Assembly: GCA_030704615.1 (NCBI GenBank)
Contig: CM060732.1
Location: 46,669,053 to 46,733,052 of the forward strand
Direction: 5' to 3'
Length of the DNA: 64,000 nucleotides
From: Takakia lepidozioides
Lineage: Eukaryota; Streptophyta; Takakiopsida; Takakiales; Takakiaceae
Part shown: piece by piece, positions 20,222-33,960 of the stretch
Layout: the number at the start of each line of letters is the position of its first letter
Numbering within the stretch: the stretch's first letter is position 1
Translations under genes and position numbers: made by a program
The notes under the pieces: model-generated
What the model was told of the DNA's origin: nothing
The model's database searches: none
The model's input: the letters and a program-made list of their open reading frames with translations, nothing else

Positions 20222-21700
20222 CTGCAAATAACAAGGTAACAACATTAGACTAGGGACTGGATTAGGGCAGATTACTGAGTTCACTCTGTACAGAAACCAA
20301 ATGCTACTGTATTATTCAGAGGTTTAAGCAAAAGACATACCCTAGCCCAAGTGTTGAGCATGCAAGCCAGAGCATGTTACTTCCAAATTTGGACAATCCC
20401 AGATTTCAGAGACCACAGGGGCTGTCTCAGTATGCAAAGGGACAAAACCTACCTCTGTCAGGGGCTGACATTGGTAGTAAGACTTACCTTTATACATAGA
20501 ATAGCCCAGATTTGTTCTAGCAAAAACCCCAACCCTACTCATCACACACTAGTTCCGCTCCTGAATTGCTCCCAAGACATAATGTACTGAAGAGAGAGAG
20601 GATGACAATTTCTAGCAAAGATTTGCAGTGCATCTTGTTGTCTGCTTCTCTCTGTAAGCTAACAGACACTCACCTTTTTGCCTCGATTGTCCCACCATTG
20701 CCTAGAGTACATTCGTTTATGCTGAATTGCGCAACACAATTTCGAGCCTGGATCTGACGGGGCATTCATTCAATACAGCGAATGTACAACCGGAGAAATT
20801 CCATGGAACTCCTGGAGCTTCTGAAGACACAATTCCGACCCCCGTTTAATCCATGAAACACCACTCTTGAGCTTGAGCTCAAGAAGTCATTTTTGGTTTT
20901 TTCGGGCATTCCGGGCAGATTCCAAAGAAATTGACGGCGACGATGATGTGGCACTATGGCACCCTATTCCTGCTCTACGCTAAACTAGCTTCCGACCTTC
21001 GGTCGTCGCTAGAATAATGTTTTATGATGTATTTGTGGATCCCAGCAGACTCGCTTCCCCCTAGGCTTAGCTGAGCAAATTGAGCCCCACCGTTGCGACC
21101 CCCTCTCCCAAATGTGGGCCCCGCCACAACCACACGTGCCCGCATTGAAGTCGCTATTATCAAACAATGAGAAGCTAAGGTTAGTGTGATATAGTCATGT
21201 GAATAAATTTCAATTAACTTAGGGCTCTGGTGGTGGTAAGACATCATGTGCATTGGAGGGGCTCAAATCCTTTCCGCAAGGGTGAGTGGCGAGGCCGGCT
21301 AGCGAGGGCAGTAGGGTTAGGCTCACCCAACCAACTGTAACTACCCTTCCGCCAAATTTAGGAGTTGTAACTTGATGAGAGTAAAATGAGAAGAGGACCC
21401 AACATCTTTCCAAAAGATGACATTATATTGGTAGCATTGCCCCGGTGGAACTCTTTACAAAAGACCAAATCGGAACTGGACATCGTTGTCCCAGGGTGGG
21501 TGAGAGAAGACGGAAGGGGCTAAACGACACTAACGTGTGGATTGTACGAGGTGGATAAGAGGTTTCTCCCAGTCTAATATCTCCAAGATCTCCATAGAGT
21601 TTGATCTTGGCAGCATGGAATGGAAGGAGATCCGGGAGAATCACCAAGACAGCCGCGATTGTCATGAACGAGGGTGATTAAGAAAGGAACCTCTTACTAT
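20222..21700. other. No further exon recognised
   Basis: If the SNF2 gene were complete, its 5' exons (including the Walker A GxGKT box) should lie here on the minus strand. I did not find one. Short frames at 20545-20342 and 20954-20766 have no motif. Confidence 0.4.
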
Positions 21701-21709
21701 CCATCAATT

Positions 21710-22540
21710 AGTCAAGAAACCAACAAAAGAACAAAAGAACCTCTCTCTCTTTAGATTGTCAGATTAAATTAAATTAAGTTACTATCCATCCATTAGTCAA
21801 AGAACCAACAAAAGAACAAAAGAACCTCTCTCTCTCTTAGATCGTCAAATTAAATTAAATTAAATTACTATCCATCAATTAGTCAAAGAACCACAAAAGA
21901 ACAAAAGAACATTTGTCCCTTTAGCACTTGAGCAGGTAGCCCAGTGGTTGGGTGTTTGTGCCTTGCATGTGTATAACCTAGGTGATCCTAGGTTCAATCC
22001 TTCAACATGTGCCTTCAGACCGTCCATTGGGCCCTCGATGGCCTGTGTGTTGAGCAGTAGGCTCTCTAAATTCACTGGACATTAAAGAATCTTTATCTTT
22101 TATCTTTATCTTAGATCGTCAAATTAAATTACTATCCATCAATTAGTCAAAGAACCAACAAAAGAACAAAAGAACCTCTCTCTCTTTAGATCGTCAAATT
22201 AAATTAAATTAAATTCCTATCCCTCAATTAGTCAAAGAACCAACAAAATAACAAAAGAACCTCTCTCTATTTAAATTGTTACATTACTATCCGTCAATTA
22301 GTCAAGAACCAACAAAAGAACAAAAGAACCTCTCTCTCCTAGTAGGCTCTGTAACTGGACGTTAAAGAAACTTTATCTTTATCTCTTTAAATTGTTACAT
22401 TACTATCCGTCAATTAGTCTCTTTCGTAGTTAGGCTCTGTAAGTTCACTGGACGTTAAAGAAACTTTATCTTTATCTCTTTAAATTGTTACATTACTATC
22501 CGTCAATTAGTAACAAAAGAACAAAAGAACCTCTCTCTCC
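21710..22540. repeat. Tandem/dispersed AT-rich repeat block
   Basis: A unit of roughly 70-90 bp (TACTATCCATCAATTAGTCA, AAGAACCAACAAAAGAACAA, CCTCTCTCTCTTTAGATCGT, then AAATTAAATTAAATTA) recurs about eight times, interrupted by SINE copies and SINE tails (near 22345-22385 and 22430-22475). The pattern suggests repeated duplication of a target site region that also carries the SINEs. Confidence 0.75.
21925..22108 (+). mobile_element. tRNA-derived SINE, copy 1
   Basis: It has an A-box-like GTAGCCCAGTGGTTGGGTG near 21936 and a B box GGTTCAATCC at 21991-22000. These are the two parts of an internal RNA polymerase III promoter, about 45 bp apart as in tRNA genes. The body ends in a TTTATCTTTTATC tail. 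A near-identical copy is at 22551-22725. Confidence 0.75.
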
Positions 22541-22550
22541 TTAGATAGTA

Positions 22551-22725
22551 TCACTTGAGCAGGTAGCCCAGTGGTTGGGTGTTTGCGCTGCCTGTGCATA
22601 ACCAAGGTGATCCTGGGTTCAATCCTTCAACATGTGCCTTCAGACCGTCCATTGGGCCCTCGATGGCCTGTGTGTTGAGCAGTAGGCTCTGGACGTTAAG
22701 GAAAAAATCTTTATCTTTATCTCTT
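22551..22725 (+). mobile_element. tRNA-derived SINE, copy 2
   Basis: Same family as 21925-22108, with the A box near 22561 and B box GGTTCAATCC near 22615-22625, ending in a TTTATCTTTATC tail. The shared internal sequence includes CCTTCAGACCGTCCATTGGG. Confidence 0.75.
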
Positions 22726-22886
22726 AGATCGTTGAAGGAGTTGGCAATGGAGGTAATTCCACAAGCAAGGCCTAACAAGTCGAGCTTTAATCTGGAGCTC
22801 AGATGACTCCATGTAACTGTGGTACGTGTCCGGATTAGAGAACAGTGTTGTAGGCATTGCAGCAGAACGCCGCCCACCGGCTCTTA

Positions 22887-22892
22887 AGTATA
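22887..22892 (+). promoter_or_regulatory. Possible TATA box of the CYP86 gene
   Basis: TATATA lies 420 bp before the CYP86 start codon. It is the nearest good TATA-like site in an otherwise mixed-composition upstream region. This is a weak call by position only. Confidence 0.25.
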
Positions 22893-23312
22893 TAGTAGCT
22901 GGCAGTCGTGCCATTCGCACACACAAAGACCTCAAGCCTTCTTATATTGTCTCGCTGCGCGAGGAACCTGCCACACATACAGAAACCACATTCTGCTTGT
23001 CCAGCCAATTCGCTACTCCTCTAGACATCATTCAGATATTCTGGAGCTCTGCACCATTTCACACATCAGATCAGTAGCCCCTCGGTTTCCTGGAGACTCC
23101 CTCATTCCCGTTTGTTCGTTACCTGTTCGTTACCCTCGTTTGGAGCCCTCTGGCTGAAGATATACATTATAGTGCACATAAGCTAGCAAGGTTTGCCGAA
23201 ATGCTTGAGTGAAGCCCAGTATCCAACTCAGACTTTGTAGGCAGTCATAATTGAGGAACGCGCAGCTCTGCAGAGCCCATCGTGAAAACCTCAAAAGCAG
23301 ATTTCTCCACCG

Positions 23313-26300
23313 ATGGAAGATACAAATAGAGTAAGTGCTGGTCACAGATCTCAAGAAGCTGGGGCCCCGTGGTTGGTCACAGAGCTAGGCATAACACTGT
23401 TGTTAGCTTACCTGATCTGGCACTTCTTGCACTATCGAAAATTACGGGGACCGATCGTCTGGCCTGTGGTGGGCACTGTGCCGCAATTTCTTTGGAATCT
23501 TCCACATATGTACGACTGGACAACTGATATGCTCAGGAAACATGATGGCACCTACACTTCCATTGCTCCTAAGTGCACCAGACTGACGGCGGTCGCTACT
23601 TGCAGGTGCACGCATACTTGCGATGTGATCATCTACGGGTGAATTGTTGGAAATCTTTAAAAAAAGATAGGGTCTAGAGTCTGGATGCTGTCTGACGGTG
23701 ATGAGTAATTAATCTTCTGATGGATGCGGTACTTACATGTGGTAATAATTAAAGAAATATTGCGGACTCCTAGACTCTCAACAGCTGCAGTGGATACGTC
23801 TATACCTGGAGCTTTTATAATAGTCGTGAATGTCAACTAATAGTCGAATGGGCAGATGTCTGATTGGCTCATCCAGCCTACTCTGAGAATTACAAATGCT
23901 AACCTGATGAGAAGTGCTCGCAGGCCTGATAATGTGGAATATGTTTTGAAGACCAATTTCGCAAACTATCCCAAGGGCCGGAGTTTCCTATTCCCTTTCC
24001 ATGAGCTGTTAGGTAATGGCATTTTTAACAGTGATGGTCTCCAGTGGAAAACTCAACGGAAGATTGCTAGTTTGGAGTTCAGCAACCGTTCTTTGCGGGA
24101 CTTGATGGTGAAGTCCAATGTTACGTCTGTGAAGGAACGCCTTCTACCTATCCTTGCCGACATAGCTCAGAGAAGGTAAAGGTTTAGCTCATCTGTACCT
24201 GAATGTAAATTTTTTGTCCAGAACAAGTTAGTGCCTGATCTGCCATTGTGCTGCAGTATGCCAACGTTTGAACATAAGCTCTAAATCCTTTGATCAGCTC
24301 GTGCAATTCAACATGTAGATCGAACATGTATGCCCTGGAACATCGAGCATTTCCTAGCGGCAGCTATTCACGGTCTGGATGAGCTGAAACTACAGAAATT
24401 AAATGAAGAAGAATCCTTGGCATGCTAACTTACACATAACAGAGCTATAGAGCTCTTTGAAATATACAGTGACGTGTTCAAGGAAGGTTGTCGATTTTCT
24501 GTTTGATTGAGCTCGTCGGTATCATGAGTTTAGACGCAATACGGTCGTATGTCTTGAAGGAGCACAATTAAGTGATTTGGCCTAAGTTGGAACCAACGAG
24601 CTGTATATGAGTCATAGAGGGGATTTATGGGACAAGAGAAAGCAAGAAAGAGAGTGCCTGGTCCTCAACAAGCAGCCCAAATCCAACTACTGATCAAGGG
24701 ATTGTGTAAGAGTCAATGCCAGCTTACATGCAGATATGTTGCTAAGCATTTCTTATCACCTCTACAGTTGAGAGAGCTCGGAATAGACAATAGTATGGGA
24801 GAGAGAGGAGCTGAGAGACTGCTTGATCCAACTCTGCTCTTGTGGAGGTCTTGTGGGCCGCATCGTCAGAGGAGAACAATAAAACGAGTTTCGTTTCTTC
24901 ATAACTCAAGGATCAGGAGAGATTGAAATCATAAGAAGATAAGCTTGTTATATGGCAACTCATGATCACAATTTCTTATGAGCCAGTTTGAGGGGTCAGG
25001 GGCGAATGTGAGGTCCTACATTCCAAATTTGGTAAGACCGCGCATCACAAGACAACAGGCCAACAGTTCGGTTAGAATCATTGACACAACGTAACCGGGC
25101 AACTTACTGGACTGCCGAATAATATAATAATGATCTCCGTAACTAAAGACAGATATAATGACTATGTCCAGACTCATTAAAACAGTCTTAGGTCAGTTTT
25201 TTGACAGTCGCCCGCAGGCTGACATAGTCTTGCGTGTAGCTAATATAACGGAGGTAGCACTGTAAGCCAAACCGAATCGAGCCAAAGAGAAAGAGAGGTT
25301 GTCTTAGGTGTCTTGAAAGATTAAGTAACATTGCAGTGGAGCTTAAGAAGCTATTAAAGCTATTAAGATGCTTTAATAGTTTGGAGAAGATTAGACTGCA
25401 GATATCACAACTTTTCTGGAACACTATTAGATATCCAAGATTGGGATTGTTCGTTGACACACAGAAAAATAAGCTCTACAAGACAACATCAAATATTGTG
25501 CAGAACATACATTGCGGCAGGGGTTCCTGTGTAGGATCTGTTGATCAGATGTCATGAACATCACAGAGATCAGGAAGTTCCTATGATCAGAGTAAATTTT
25601 ATGCATCGATCTGCACAAATGGAGTTCTACATGAGTGGAATGGCTAGGATTTTCAGATAGACTGATCAATCGCTGTTGTGGTCTATCCTAGGGTTCCAAT
25701 CGACCTACAAGATGTGCTTCTTCGCTACACTTTCGACAACATCTGCATCGTCGGGTTTGGAGTGGATCCCGGGTGCCTTGCTCCGGGCTTGCCTTCGGTC
25801 CCTTTTGCCACAGCGTTCGATGTCGCCACAGAAGCAACCCTGGTACGCATGGTGACCCCTGAGATTTTGTGGCGTACTAACCGTGTCCTAGGTTGGGGCA
25901 TGGAGGGAAGACTGCAGACAGCGCTGCAAACCGTAGACAAATTTGCTTCAGAGGTGATTTGTGCTCGAAGGAAGGAACTAGCTCTCATGGAGGACTTCAA
26001 GAGCCAGGACTCTCATGTTGACCTTCTTTCCCGATTCATGCAAATGGGCGATGCTAATGGAAAACCGTATACCGACACATTCTTGAGGGCTATCACAACC
26101 AATTTCATTCTCGCGGGACGGGATACTTCAGCGGTCGCCTTGTCCTGGTTCTTCTGGCTTCTCACACAGCACCCGTCTGTTGAGGAGAAGATACTAGAGG
26201 AGCTCAGATGCGTCTTGCAAGCAAGACTAGAAGACACCGATCCGGATGATTCTTTCACATTTGATGAGCTGAAGCAAATGAATTACTTGCACGCAGCCTT

Positions 26301-26721
26301 GTCAGAATCAATGAGGTTATATCCGTCAGTTCCCATTGACACCAAGGAGGTGGTGGCAGATGATATCTTACCCGATGGAACAGCAGTATGGAAAGGAAGC
26401 CGCCTCATGTACTGTATCTACTCAATGGGCCGCATGGAGAGTATCTGGGGGAAAGATTGCCGGGAGTACAGGCCTGAGCGATGGTTGAGAAGTGGAATTT
26501 TCATACCAGAGTCTCCTTTCAAATTTGCTGTCTTCAATGGAGGCCCACGCCTGTGTCTTGGAAAGGAGATGGCCTACCTCCAAATGAAATCAGCCGCCGC
26601 TGCTGTGATTCGAAACTACCATGTCGCCCTTGTACCCGGGCATAAAGTAGAATACAAGCTGTCCCTCACTTTGTTTATGAAGCACGGTCTTCAAGTGACC
26701 CTCCATCCACGACGTCAATAA
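23313..26721 (+). CDS. CYP86-like cytochrome P450 (fatty-acid omega-hydroxylase)
   Basis: Three exons, 23313-23605, 23924-24175 and 25692-26721, join with GT-AG introns (both phase 2) into 524 codons, the usual CYP86 length. An N-terminal membrane anchor (about residues 25-42) precedes a Pro-rich start. The I-helix AGRDTS is at 323-328, the ExxR (ESMR) at 387-390 and the PERW near 443. The haem-binding FNGGPRLCLG has Cys470 as ligand. CYP86 enzymes add a terminal hydroxyl to fatty acids in the endoplasmic reticulum for cutin and suberin, and the strong CYP86 wording of NYPKG, TFDNIC and GFGVDPGCL supports the family. No stop or frameshift is present. The subfamily cannot be assigned. GPAT, the next cutin enzyme, lies 14.3 kb downstream. 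Confidence 0.9.
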
Positions 26722-26769
26722 CTTCAGGACTCTCTGCCCAGGGTCATTCTCTAGGGATTTCACTGCAAT

Positions 26770-27700
26770 GGGAAACAACTAGGGAAGTTGACATATTCTA
26801 GGGGACTTCAAGGAGGGGTTTTTTTTTTTTTTTTCTTGATTTTAACAAGAAGGGGAGCCAGGAGGAAGCCCTTGAGAGCTTTATTTATGATTATTGAAGA
26901 TGGAGGGAAATTATATCCTAAAATGCATAGGGAAATGTTATATTCTAGGGATTTCCAGGGGGAAGTTCATATCCTGGGGACTTGAATGCAAAGGGTAAAA
27001 CTATAATCTAGAGAATTCAACGAGGGAAACTATCAGGGCTGTGCCGGAATAATTAATTTTTCTTGAAGAAGAGGTTCAGCAGTCTTTTTGGAATTTCTGT
27101 AATTCCGGCAATTATCATTACATATAATCAAATGTATGCAGATGTGTTTGGGCAGCTCAGTTGGTAGCTCGCAAGGTTATGCCAGAGCAGGTTAGGGTTT
27201 AGAGGGAATTCCGGCATAGGAAGAACAATGGTTATTATTCTTTTCCGACAGCCTGTTTTTGCTTTAATTATTGTCGGACAGCGTAGGCAAGTAGGGTGGT
27301 CTAGGGAATGAGGGAAATCACATCTTAAAATGCTTAAGGAAATTATATTCTAGGGATTTAAAGGAGGGAAGTTCATATCCTAGGGAATTGAATGCAAAGG
27401 GAAGTAAGTAGGGAAGTTAATATATTTTAAGGGACTTCAAGGAGAGATATTGTATCCGAAAATGCATAGGAAAATAAAGAGCTAATTTGTATTCAAGGAT
27501 TTCAAGGAAGCAAGTTCATATCCTAGGGACTTGAATGCAAAGAAATAAATAAGGAAGTTAATATATTTCAGGGGACTTCAAGGATGAATATATCCTAAAA
27601 TGCATAGGGAAATATAGAGAGAATTTATACTCTGGGGACTTCGACAAGGGCGATCACCATCAAAGGCATTTGAATGCAAAGGGGAACAAATGAGGACCTC
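26770..27700. repeat. Degenerate tandem repeats downstream of CYP86
   Basis: Short modules recur irregularly: GGAAGTTCATATCCTAGGGA, CTTGAATGCAAAGGGAA, GGGACTTCAAGGAGG and CCTAAAATGCATAGGGAAAT. They are mixed with non-repeated stretches. No open frame or terminal structure goes with them. Confidence 0.65.
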
Positions 27701-30700
27701 TAAACTTGATATAAGAAAATGGGAAGGAAATATATTTATATTGCAGAAGACAAATTTTATGTCATAGGGATTTGCATTATGAACCTTTAACCCTCAAGTT
27801 CCCAAGCCCTTTTTTGACTTTTTACCAATTTTGGGTACCCAGCTGCAGTAAATTGCCCCTAGAAACCTACAGAAAATCATCCAGAGATTCCAGCCTTATA
27901 GCAATGGGCCCAGCTCATTTATGCATGACATACCAAAAAAAGAGCCAAGTCCACCGTGGAAATTGTGAGATTATAGCGTTGGCCCGGACCTCAAATATCA
28001 GGTCCCAAAGAAAAAGTGAGAAAGAAATTGGTTTGACCAAATCAAAACCTAGCTTTATCCAATTTTTCTTTCCCCAAGACCCCCCATTTCCAAATCAATA
28101 GTGGAGTGGCTATGACCCCACTAAATTGCAGGTCCAACTGATTTTTTCTGCATGCAAATTACATGGGGGTTGAAATCTCAAAATTGACAAGAGAAAATGT
28201 GCCTCCAAATGAAGTACAAATTTTTTAAAAGCCAATGGTGGATGTGTGTATGTAATGCTCACGCACCACAAGGTGAAGTGCTTTTTCCAAAATTGCTAGT
28301 TTTATGCCAAAAATGGCCTTTGGAGTGCAATCTGTTTTGGGCTTGTTTACCTGCCACGTCAGCGGTCAACAAGCCCTTTTCAGGCCCCCAAAACGCAAAT
28401 GAGAGATCTAAGATATTTTTTTGTAGGTGGAAGCTTTTTTTTTTTTTTTAAATTTTGTTTTTTCATCATACTCGAGACAAATCCCTTGTCATTAAATTCA
28501 GGAGTGGGCCCCATCATATTAGATCTGCAAAAATTAGGTCCAACTGCAAATTCAAAATGACCCGATTCAGGTCGCTTGGGAACTTGAGGGTTAATCTATT
28601 TATTTTAAATACTAAGTGCTTTGACCAGTTGCATACATCAGAGCCATCACATGTGGGTGACATTCTACAACACATTCGTGGTTTGTTGAGTGTATTGTAT
28701 ACTAGCACGATCGCTACATATTGGCCGCTCCATCACTACATGGCCACTCCTCCCTTCATAACAGCTAAAGCTCTTACCCCATGACTTCCTGGATTAAGGG
28801 CGAGGACGAAGCACAAGGGCATACTCGAAAACCCAGGAAAGTTTGAGGGTGAGAACTTGAAATTACCCTTTGCCCATGCCCAGATTGCGACAATGCCCTG
28901 GGCTGAGGATTATAATCCACAATTGGCTGTGCCAGAGCACATAATCCTGCGACAGGAAATTCCTGCTTGCGGATGGCGCTATATTTACAAAGAGAATTTT
29001 CGAGCAAGGCTTTACGATCCTTAACCTAAGCACCATTACTGCCTCCTACAGGGCACTTCAGATGGAGTGTCTGTCTTCTCTCGACGCACAACACACAACC
29101 CTAGCCCTATGCTGCACCTCTCAAAGCACCTCAAGGAGCACTATAGTGGATGAGATTGAGCAGACGTTAAGAGATACAAAGGAAAACAGGCAAAGATAAG
29201 GAAGCAGAACATGTCCAGACCGTACGACTTCAAGCTTCAAAATACCTCCAATATACACCTAGTTTATTTGCACCTTCTGAATTTACAAGATCCTCAACAG
29301 GGTACAAAATAATAAAATACAAGGAATCATACATTTGTCAGTGACTGGCAGTACCTTGAGAAACTTCCCTCTTTGTCTACAAAACTGGGTCAAAAAATCA
29401 TCGTCATCTTCCCTGAAGAAGTGCAACCGGCTGATCAGATAAAAATTTGAGCTTCAGTAGAGATGGATCGAAAGTAAAGAATGTAGAACTCTACGAATGC
29501 CATTAGCAAGGAAGAACACCCACACATCCATGGAGACAGTATTAATGCTGCTCGTCAGTGTTTCTGTAAATTATTTTGGGCACTGCACAGACGCACTCAC
29601 CCCTTCATGCAGCCCACTGGCTTCCTTTCTTTTCATAGAGTATTCGTAAAAGTTTCAGACATAAATTGAGTGGAACAGAGTCCCCCTTGGTACTCATAAA
29701 CGAAACCAAAATGGGAGCAATAACGGAAGTTACCAGTCATGAATGCGATACGCTCATTTAAGACAGTCCTTTTTTACAGGCTGCAACCTCACCTATGTGT
29801 TCTGTGCCATCCTCCAAGTTCCCACCCGCACCTAACCTAGATCTAAGGCGTCCTGGAGGTCAACATTCTTAAATCAGTCGTAGATTTTTCTGTCACTCCT
29901 GATCCCGCACTCCGCATCTAGTCGAAGGGCAGGTTGGTCCGACAGATGCCGTGCTTTATGAGTTCATTACAACGTTAGCAAACGATGAAAGTTTTCTTGA
30001 AATTTTTATAAATGGAGATTACAATATTCTAGACATGCACTCTTTGGATACAGGACAGGCAAAGCCCCATATCTGCATTGATGAGAAGCTGACGGGTATG
30101 ATTTTGTTGACTAGCTTTGAAAGGAAGGCAAATTAAACGTCAGCAAACCTGCATATTAATTAGCTGTCTACGATCTAATTCAAATCTGTTGGACTGACAA
30201 GTCACAGTTTCAATCTAGATGTGCATCATGGTCAGTGGCATTCAGCAGTGAAGAGTCAAACAAACAGAGTCTCCAACTGGCAGGACTGAGGACTGATCAG
30301 AGGAGAGGTGTAGGGGAAAAAGATTCAAGCCCTGGTCAAAGGTTTCCAACTTCGTATCAACTGCCGAGATGCATTGACGGTTGTGTCACAGATCAGTCTT
30401 GACGTCCGTTATTCATGAAACCCAAAATTTTCATCCAGCAGTTTAGGCTAAAGTACCAAACGGGCATGCACGTGTGACCTGAGACATGAATGGGCACCTC
30501 CTGAACTTGACACAGTTGCGAAGGGATTCGCTGAAGGGTCATGATCCAGCTTGCCCTTTCCTCCAGGGTTCAACCATCTCTTTCAAATATCCCTCCTGCA
30601 AAAGTTTCTCATTGCCCTTCCTTGCAGCATGTTCCTAAGAAACGACAGGATCCAGATCTATGAAGGGGGTTGGTCCAAACCTGTAGCTCTTTCATAGCAA

Positions 30701-31430
30701 GTGAAGTCTACAGGTAGGGAAGAATAAATATTCTAGCCCTGGGGCTCCACGCTGTTTCCTTTCTTCCTTCCCCACCACAATCCAAACTATATCTTCTGAG
30801 CTGTGAGGCTCAGTTATGACATTCTTGAGAAGAGATTTGAGGCAAAAGGCCTTCGTTTTGAACGGCACAATTTGCACAATTCAAAGTTTGCTGAAAACAT
30901 GCCGCAATGTTATGAAGTGTCTCGCACGACAGAAGCAAGTGAGCTCAGTCCTTAGAGTCCCCCATAAAAGAGTACAACCTCCATCAAGAAAATACGACAT
31001 CCATCAAACGTCTTGTGAGTTACATGGAAAACGCACTCTTCCTAAAAACAATCTAAATGACAGAAAACCCTTCGATCTTCGACCAGCTCTCAAGTCATGA
31101 CTTACGTTTCATACTTTAAAACGAATGAAAATTCCACAAGTTAAATTAGTTCAGACTTGAAGACGAATCTTGGGAGGTTTGGTTTCCAGCTATGGCTCCA
31201 GCGAGGCTGCATTTGACGTTTGAAGTGAGAACTGGTTTGATTAGTCTCAGAGTTTTTCGAGGGACAAATAATGGATTCCACATGTGTGATGTACAGCAAT
31301 GCACACACATTATGTTATCCAAGAATTTGAGATTTTTGAAACATATTCAATTCACGGATTGAAACTGATGTCTGATGAATAAAGAGTTGGGGAGGGCATT
31401 TCAGTTTTACTTGTCTTTTTTTTTCAAACT
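27700..31430. other. Gene-free stretch
   Basis: Only short frames without motifs are present, with T-rich runs near 28430-28460. I see no coding exon with both splice signals, no RNA gene and no terminal repeats. Confidence 0.5.
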
Positions 31431-31439
31431 TCTTGTTTG

Positions 31440-31770
31440 TAAAGATTGGTTCACGTTCCAATTTGCAGTTTTAAAGGGGCCTTGCTTGCAGAGCCCACCA
31501 AATTGAGGCCGAAGAAGCCCTGTCGAAGGTAGCCCTCCCCCTCCTTTCTATGCTTTCTCGTGGAGCCTTGGCCCCACCGCCTCATCCTAATTACTTATTT
31601 GGAAATCTCTAGAATGATCACCGCCCCACCGCCTCTCATGCCCTACTTCTATGGTCTCCTCTACACATGGCCTCACATCTTCCAACACGTACTGGCCTCC
31701 CTCCCCACTCCCTCCCCATGTGCCGCTCCATTCCTCTCCCTTTTATTTGACCTTCAGGAATAACCCATGA
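31440..31770 (+). repeat. Dispersed repeat, copy 1
   Basis: CTTGCAGAGCCCACC near 31485 and a pyrimidine-rich body with CCCTACTTCTATGGTCTCCTCT recur in order at 33640-33930, where the matching body segment reads CCTACTTCTATGCTACCCTC. The two copies diverge strongly. The type is unknown. Confidence 0.5.
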
Positions 31771-32984
31771 ATATGTAGAGCAATTTCAAATGAGCGGACT
31801 TGACCCTTACTTTGACCTATTATCATAACATACACGTGACTGCTGTACAGAGGTTGCTTGATCAGTTGTCTTTTTGTATTTTCATTTAAATGTTTGAGAT
31901 GTTTTGCTCTCCTGTACAATCACGTCATCTTCCATGGATTTTTCATTCTGCTTTGGATCTGCAAAAACTAACCATTGTCAAGATTCGGGACCCTTATTTC
32001 CTCCCGTCAGACATTTCGATAAGCTGACAAACAGGTGACTGCAAATTTGATTCAATAAGACAAACACCTCTGATGAAATGTGTACCATTTACAAGGTGCG
32101 CTCTGCATGGACATAGTACAATAGTCTGAAGCCTACGGCCAGGATAAGCAATATGTATGTACAAAGTAACACGGATGCTCCAGATAAAACAGTGGACTCG
32201 GCCTATACTAGTATTATAATAAGCCAACATAAAACTCAGTCCATTGAAAAGGTCTGAAAATCTGTCGGCTAGCCCGAAAAGACAGCTTCATACCCGTGGG
32301 TCACCTCGCGGGCATCTTATGATTTGGGGTGACATCTCCATCTACGTGTGTCTTACACTTCCAAGAACAGGATTCACTGAGCCAGTGTTTATACAACAGC
32401 TTCAGTACAAAGTATGTCAGCCATCATTTCAATTTCTAAGCTTAAATTACACTCAAGCCGACTTTGTAACGTGACGATGCCGCGGCCGCAATCTTGAGAT
32501 GGAGCTGTCTGATGAGACAAGACAATTCGTTAGGCTAGAGCACCGGCAAATCCTCAATCTGACATCTCCATACGGAGAAGAAAAACCTGATCAGCTGAGA
32601 GCTTTGGTGTCAGAAACAAATAGCGGTATGTAGAGTCAAACAGATCTGTACAGGCGCGCACAGAGATCCACAACGATGAGATCAGAGCATGGGCATGCAA
32701 CAGCTCGTCGGCCCCGCTGAGATGAGATCGATGGGTGCGCAAATGTGGAGAGGTGGAGCAGGGCCCACTGCAAAGTTTTGTCGCAGGCCGTTACACCTAC
32801 TCGCGCACCAACCTCGCTTGCTTGCCGGGCTGGCTCTCCTTCCCAGTCGTCCACCCCGCGCATAGATCCGCTCCCAACCACTCCCATAATTGTCAGCCCC
32901 GACTGAAAGCAAAAGTAGCGACTGGGCCCCCTCTTGACGTTTCCACACGCTTGTCCTTCGCGCTCTCCTCATGTTCTGACCTGG

Positions 32985-33325
32985 ACATGAATCATGTTGC
33001 ATCGATGGGGATATGAGTCATGTTGCATGGATACAAACATGGTACAACGGTATGACATGAATCATGTTGCATGGATGCGGACATGAGCTAAGTTACATAA
33101 ATAGAGACATGAGTCATGGTACATGAATGGGGACATGAGCTATGTTGCATGGATAGAGACATGAGTCATGGTACCAAAATGGGGGACATGAGCAATGCTG
33201 TGGACATGAGTCATGTTACATGAATCAGGTAACATTCATAGGGACATGAGCTATGTTTTATGGTTAAAAACATGAATCATAGTGCATGGATAGGGACATG
33301 AGTCATGTTTTTTGGTCATGTTACA
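32985..33325. repeat. Minisatellite, about 27-bp unit
   Basis: A unit like GGGGACATGAGTCATGTTGC plus ATGGATA is repeated about eleven times with substitutions. It spans 32985-33325 and codes for nothing recognisable. Confidence 0.8.
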
Positions 33326-33639
33326 TGTAGCAACCCTTGAAACCCTTGCAATCCTTGAAATAATTTTATTTAAAGGGAAAAATTTAAAAAAAAAGGAGAG
33401 GGAAAAATTTAAACCCTCTCAAAAGGGCCAAAAGGCATAACCCACAGTGAAATTATTGATTGTTCAATGGCACCCACAAGGGCATCGTTTGGTGCTTTAA
33501 AGATTCACTTGGCTTTTTCTCCAGATGTATATATATATATATATTCTTTTTTTAAAAACCCATACAGAATGGCCTTATCCCGTACTCCCCCTTACCTGTC
33601 TTTTTTGTTCATTTGAATATGGTTTAGGTTCCAACTTTA

Positions 33640-33960
33640 CTCCTTCAAGTGGGCTGCTTGCAGAGCCCACCTAAGTGAGGTAGAGGCCTCTAGAGTTTCC
33701 GCCTTATACCCTCTATATGTACTGTCTCAAGGCAGTGGTGAAGCCTTCTAGAAGGGCCACCGCCTCGTCCTGCTTCTGGAATGCTCTAGAACTATGAGCA
33801 GTCCCACCCTCCTACTTCTATGCTACCCTCTACAGCTGTCCTTGTATTTCATCCATTCCAACAGGCCTGCCCTCCATCCCCATTGGCCAGTCCAATATTC
33901 TCCCTTTTTCCGACCTTCCCAGGATTTGGGATCCTTATTTATTTTAGGTTCTTTTCTTAA
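33640..33960 (+). repeat. Dispersed repeat, copy 2
   Basis: Related to 31440-31770, with the shared start GCTTGCAGAGCCCACC and pyrimidine-rich body. No gene is seen from here to 35800. Confidence 0.5.

Noticed and set aside
27145-27200. GCTCAGTTGGTAGCTCGCAA, resembling a tRNA A box
   Set aside because: No B box or clover-leaf follows at the expected spacing.
29951-30136. 61-codon frame with FITTLANDESFLEIFINGDYN, faintly like an ARF-GEF segment
   Set aside because: The likeness covers few residues and no adjacent exon with SEC7 or flanking ARF-GEF sequence exists.
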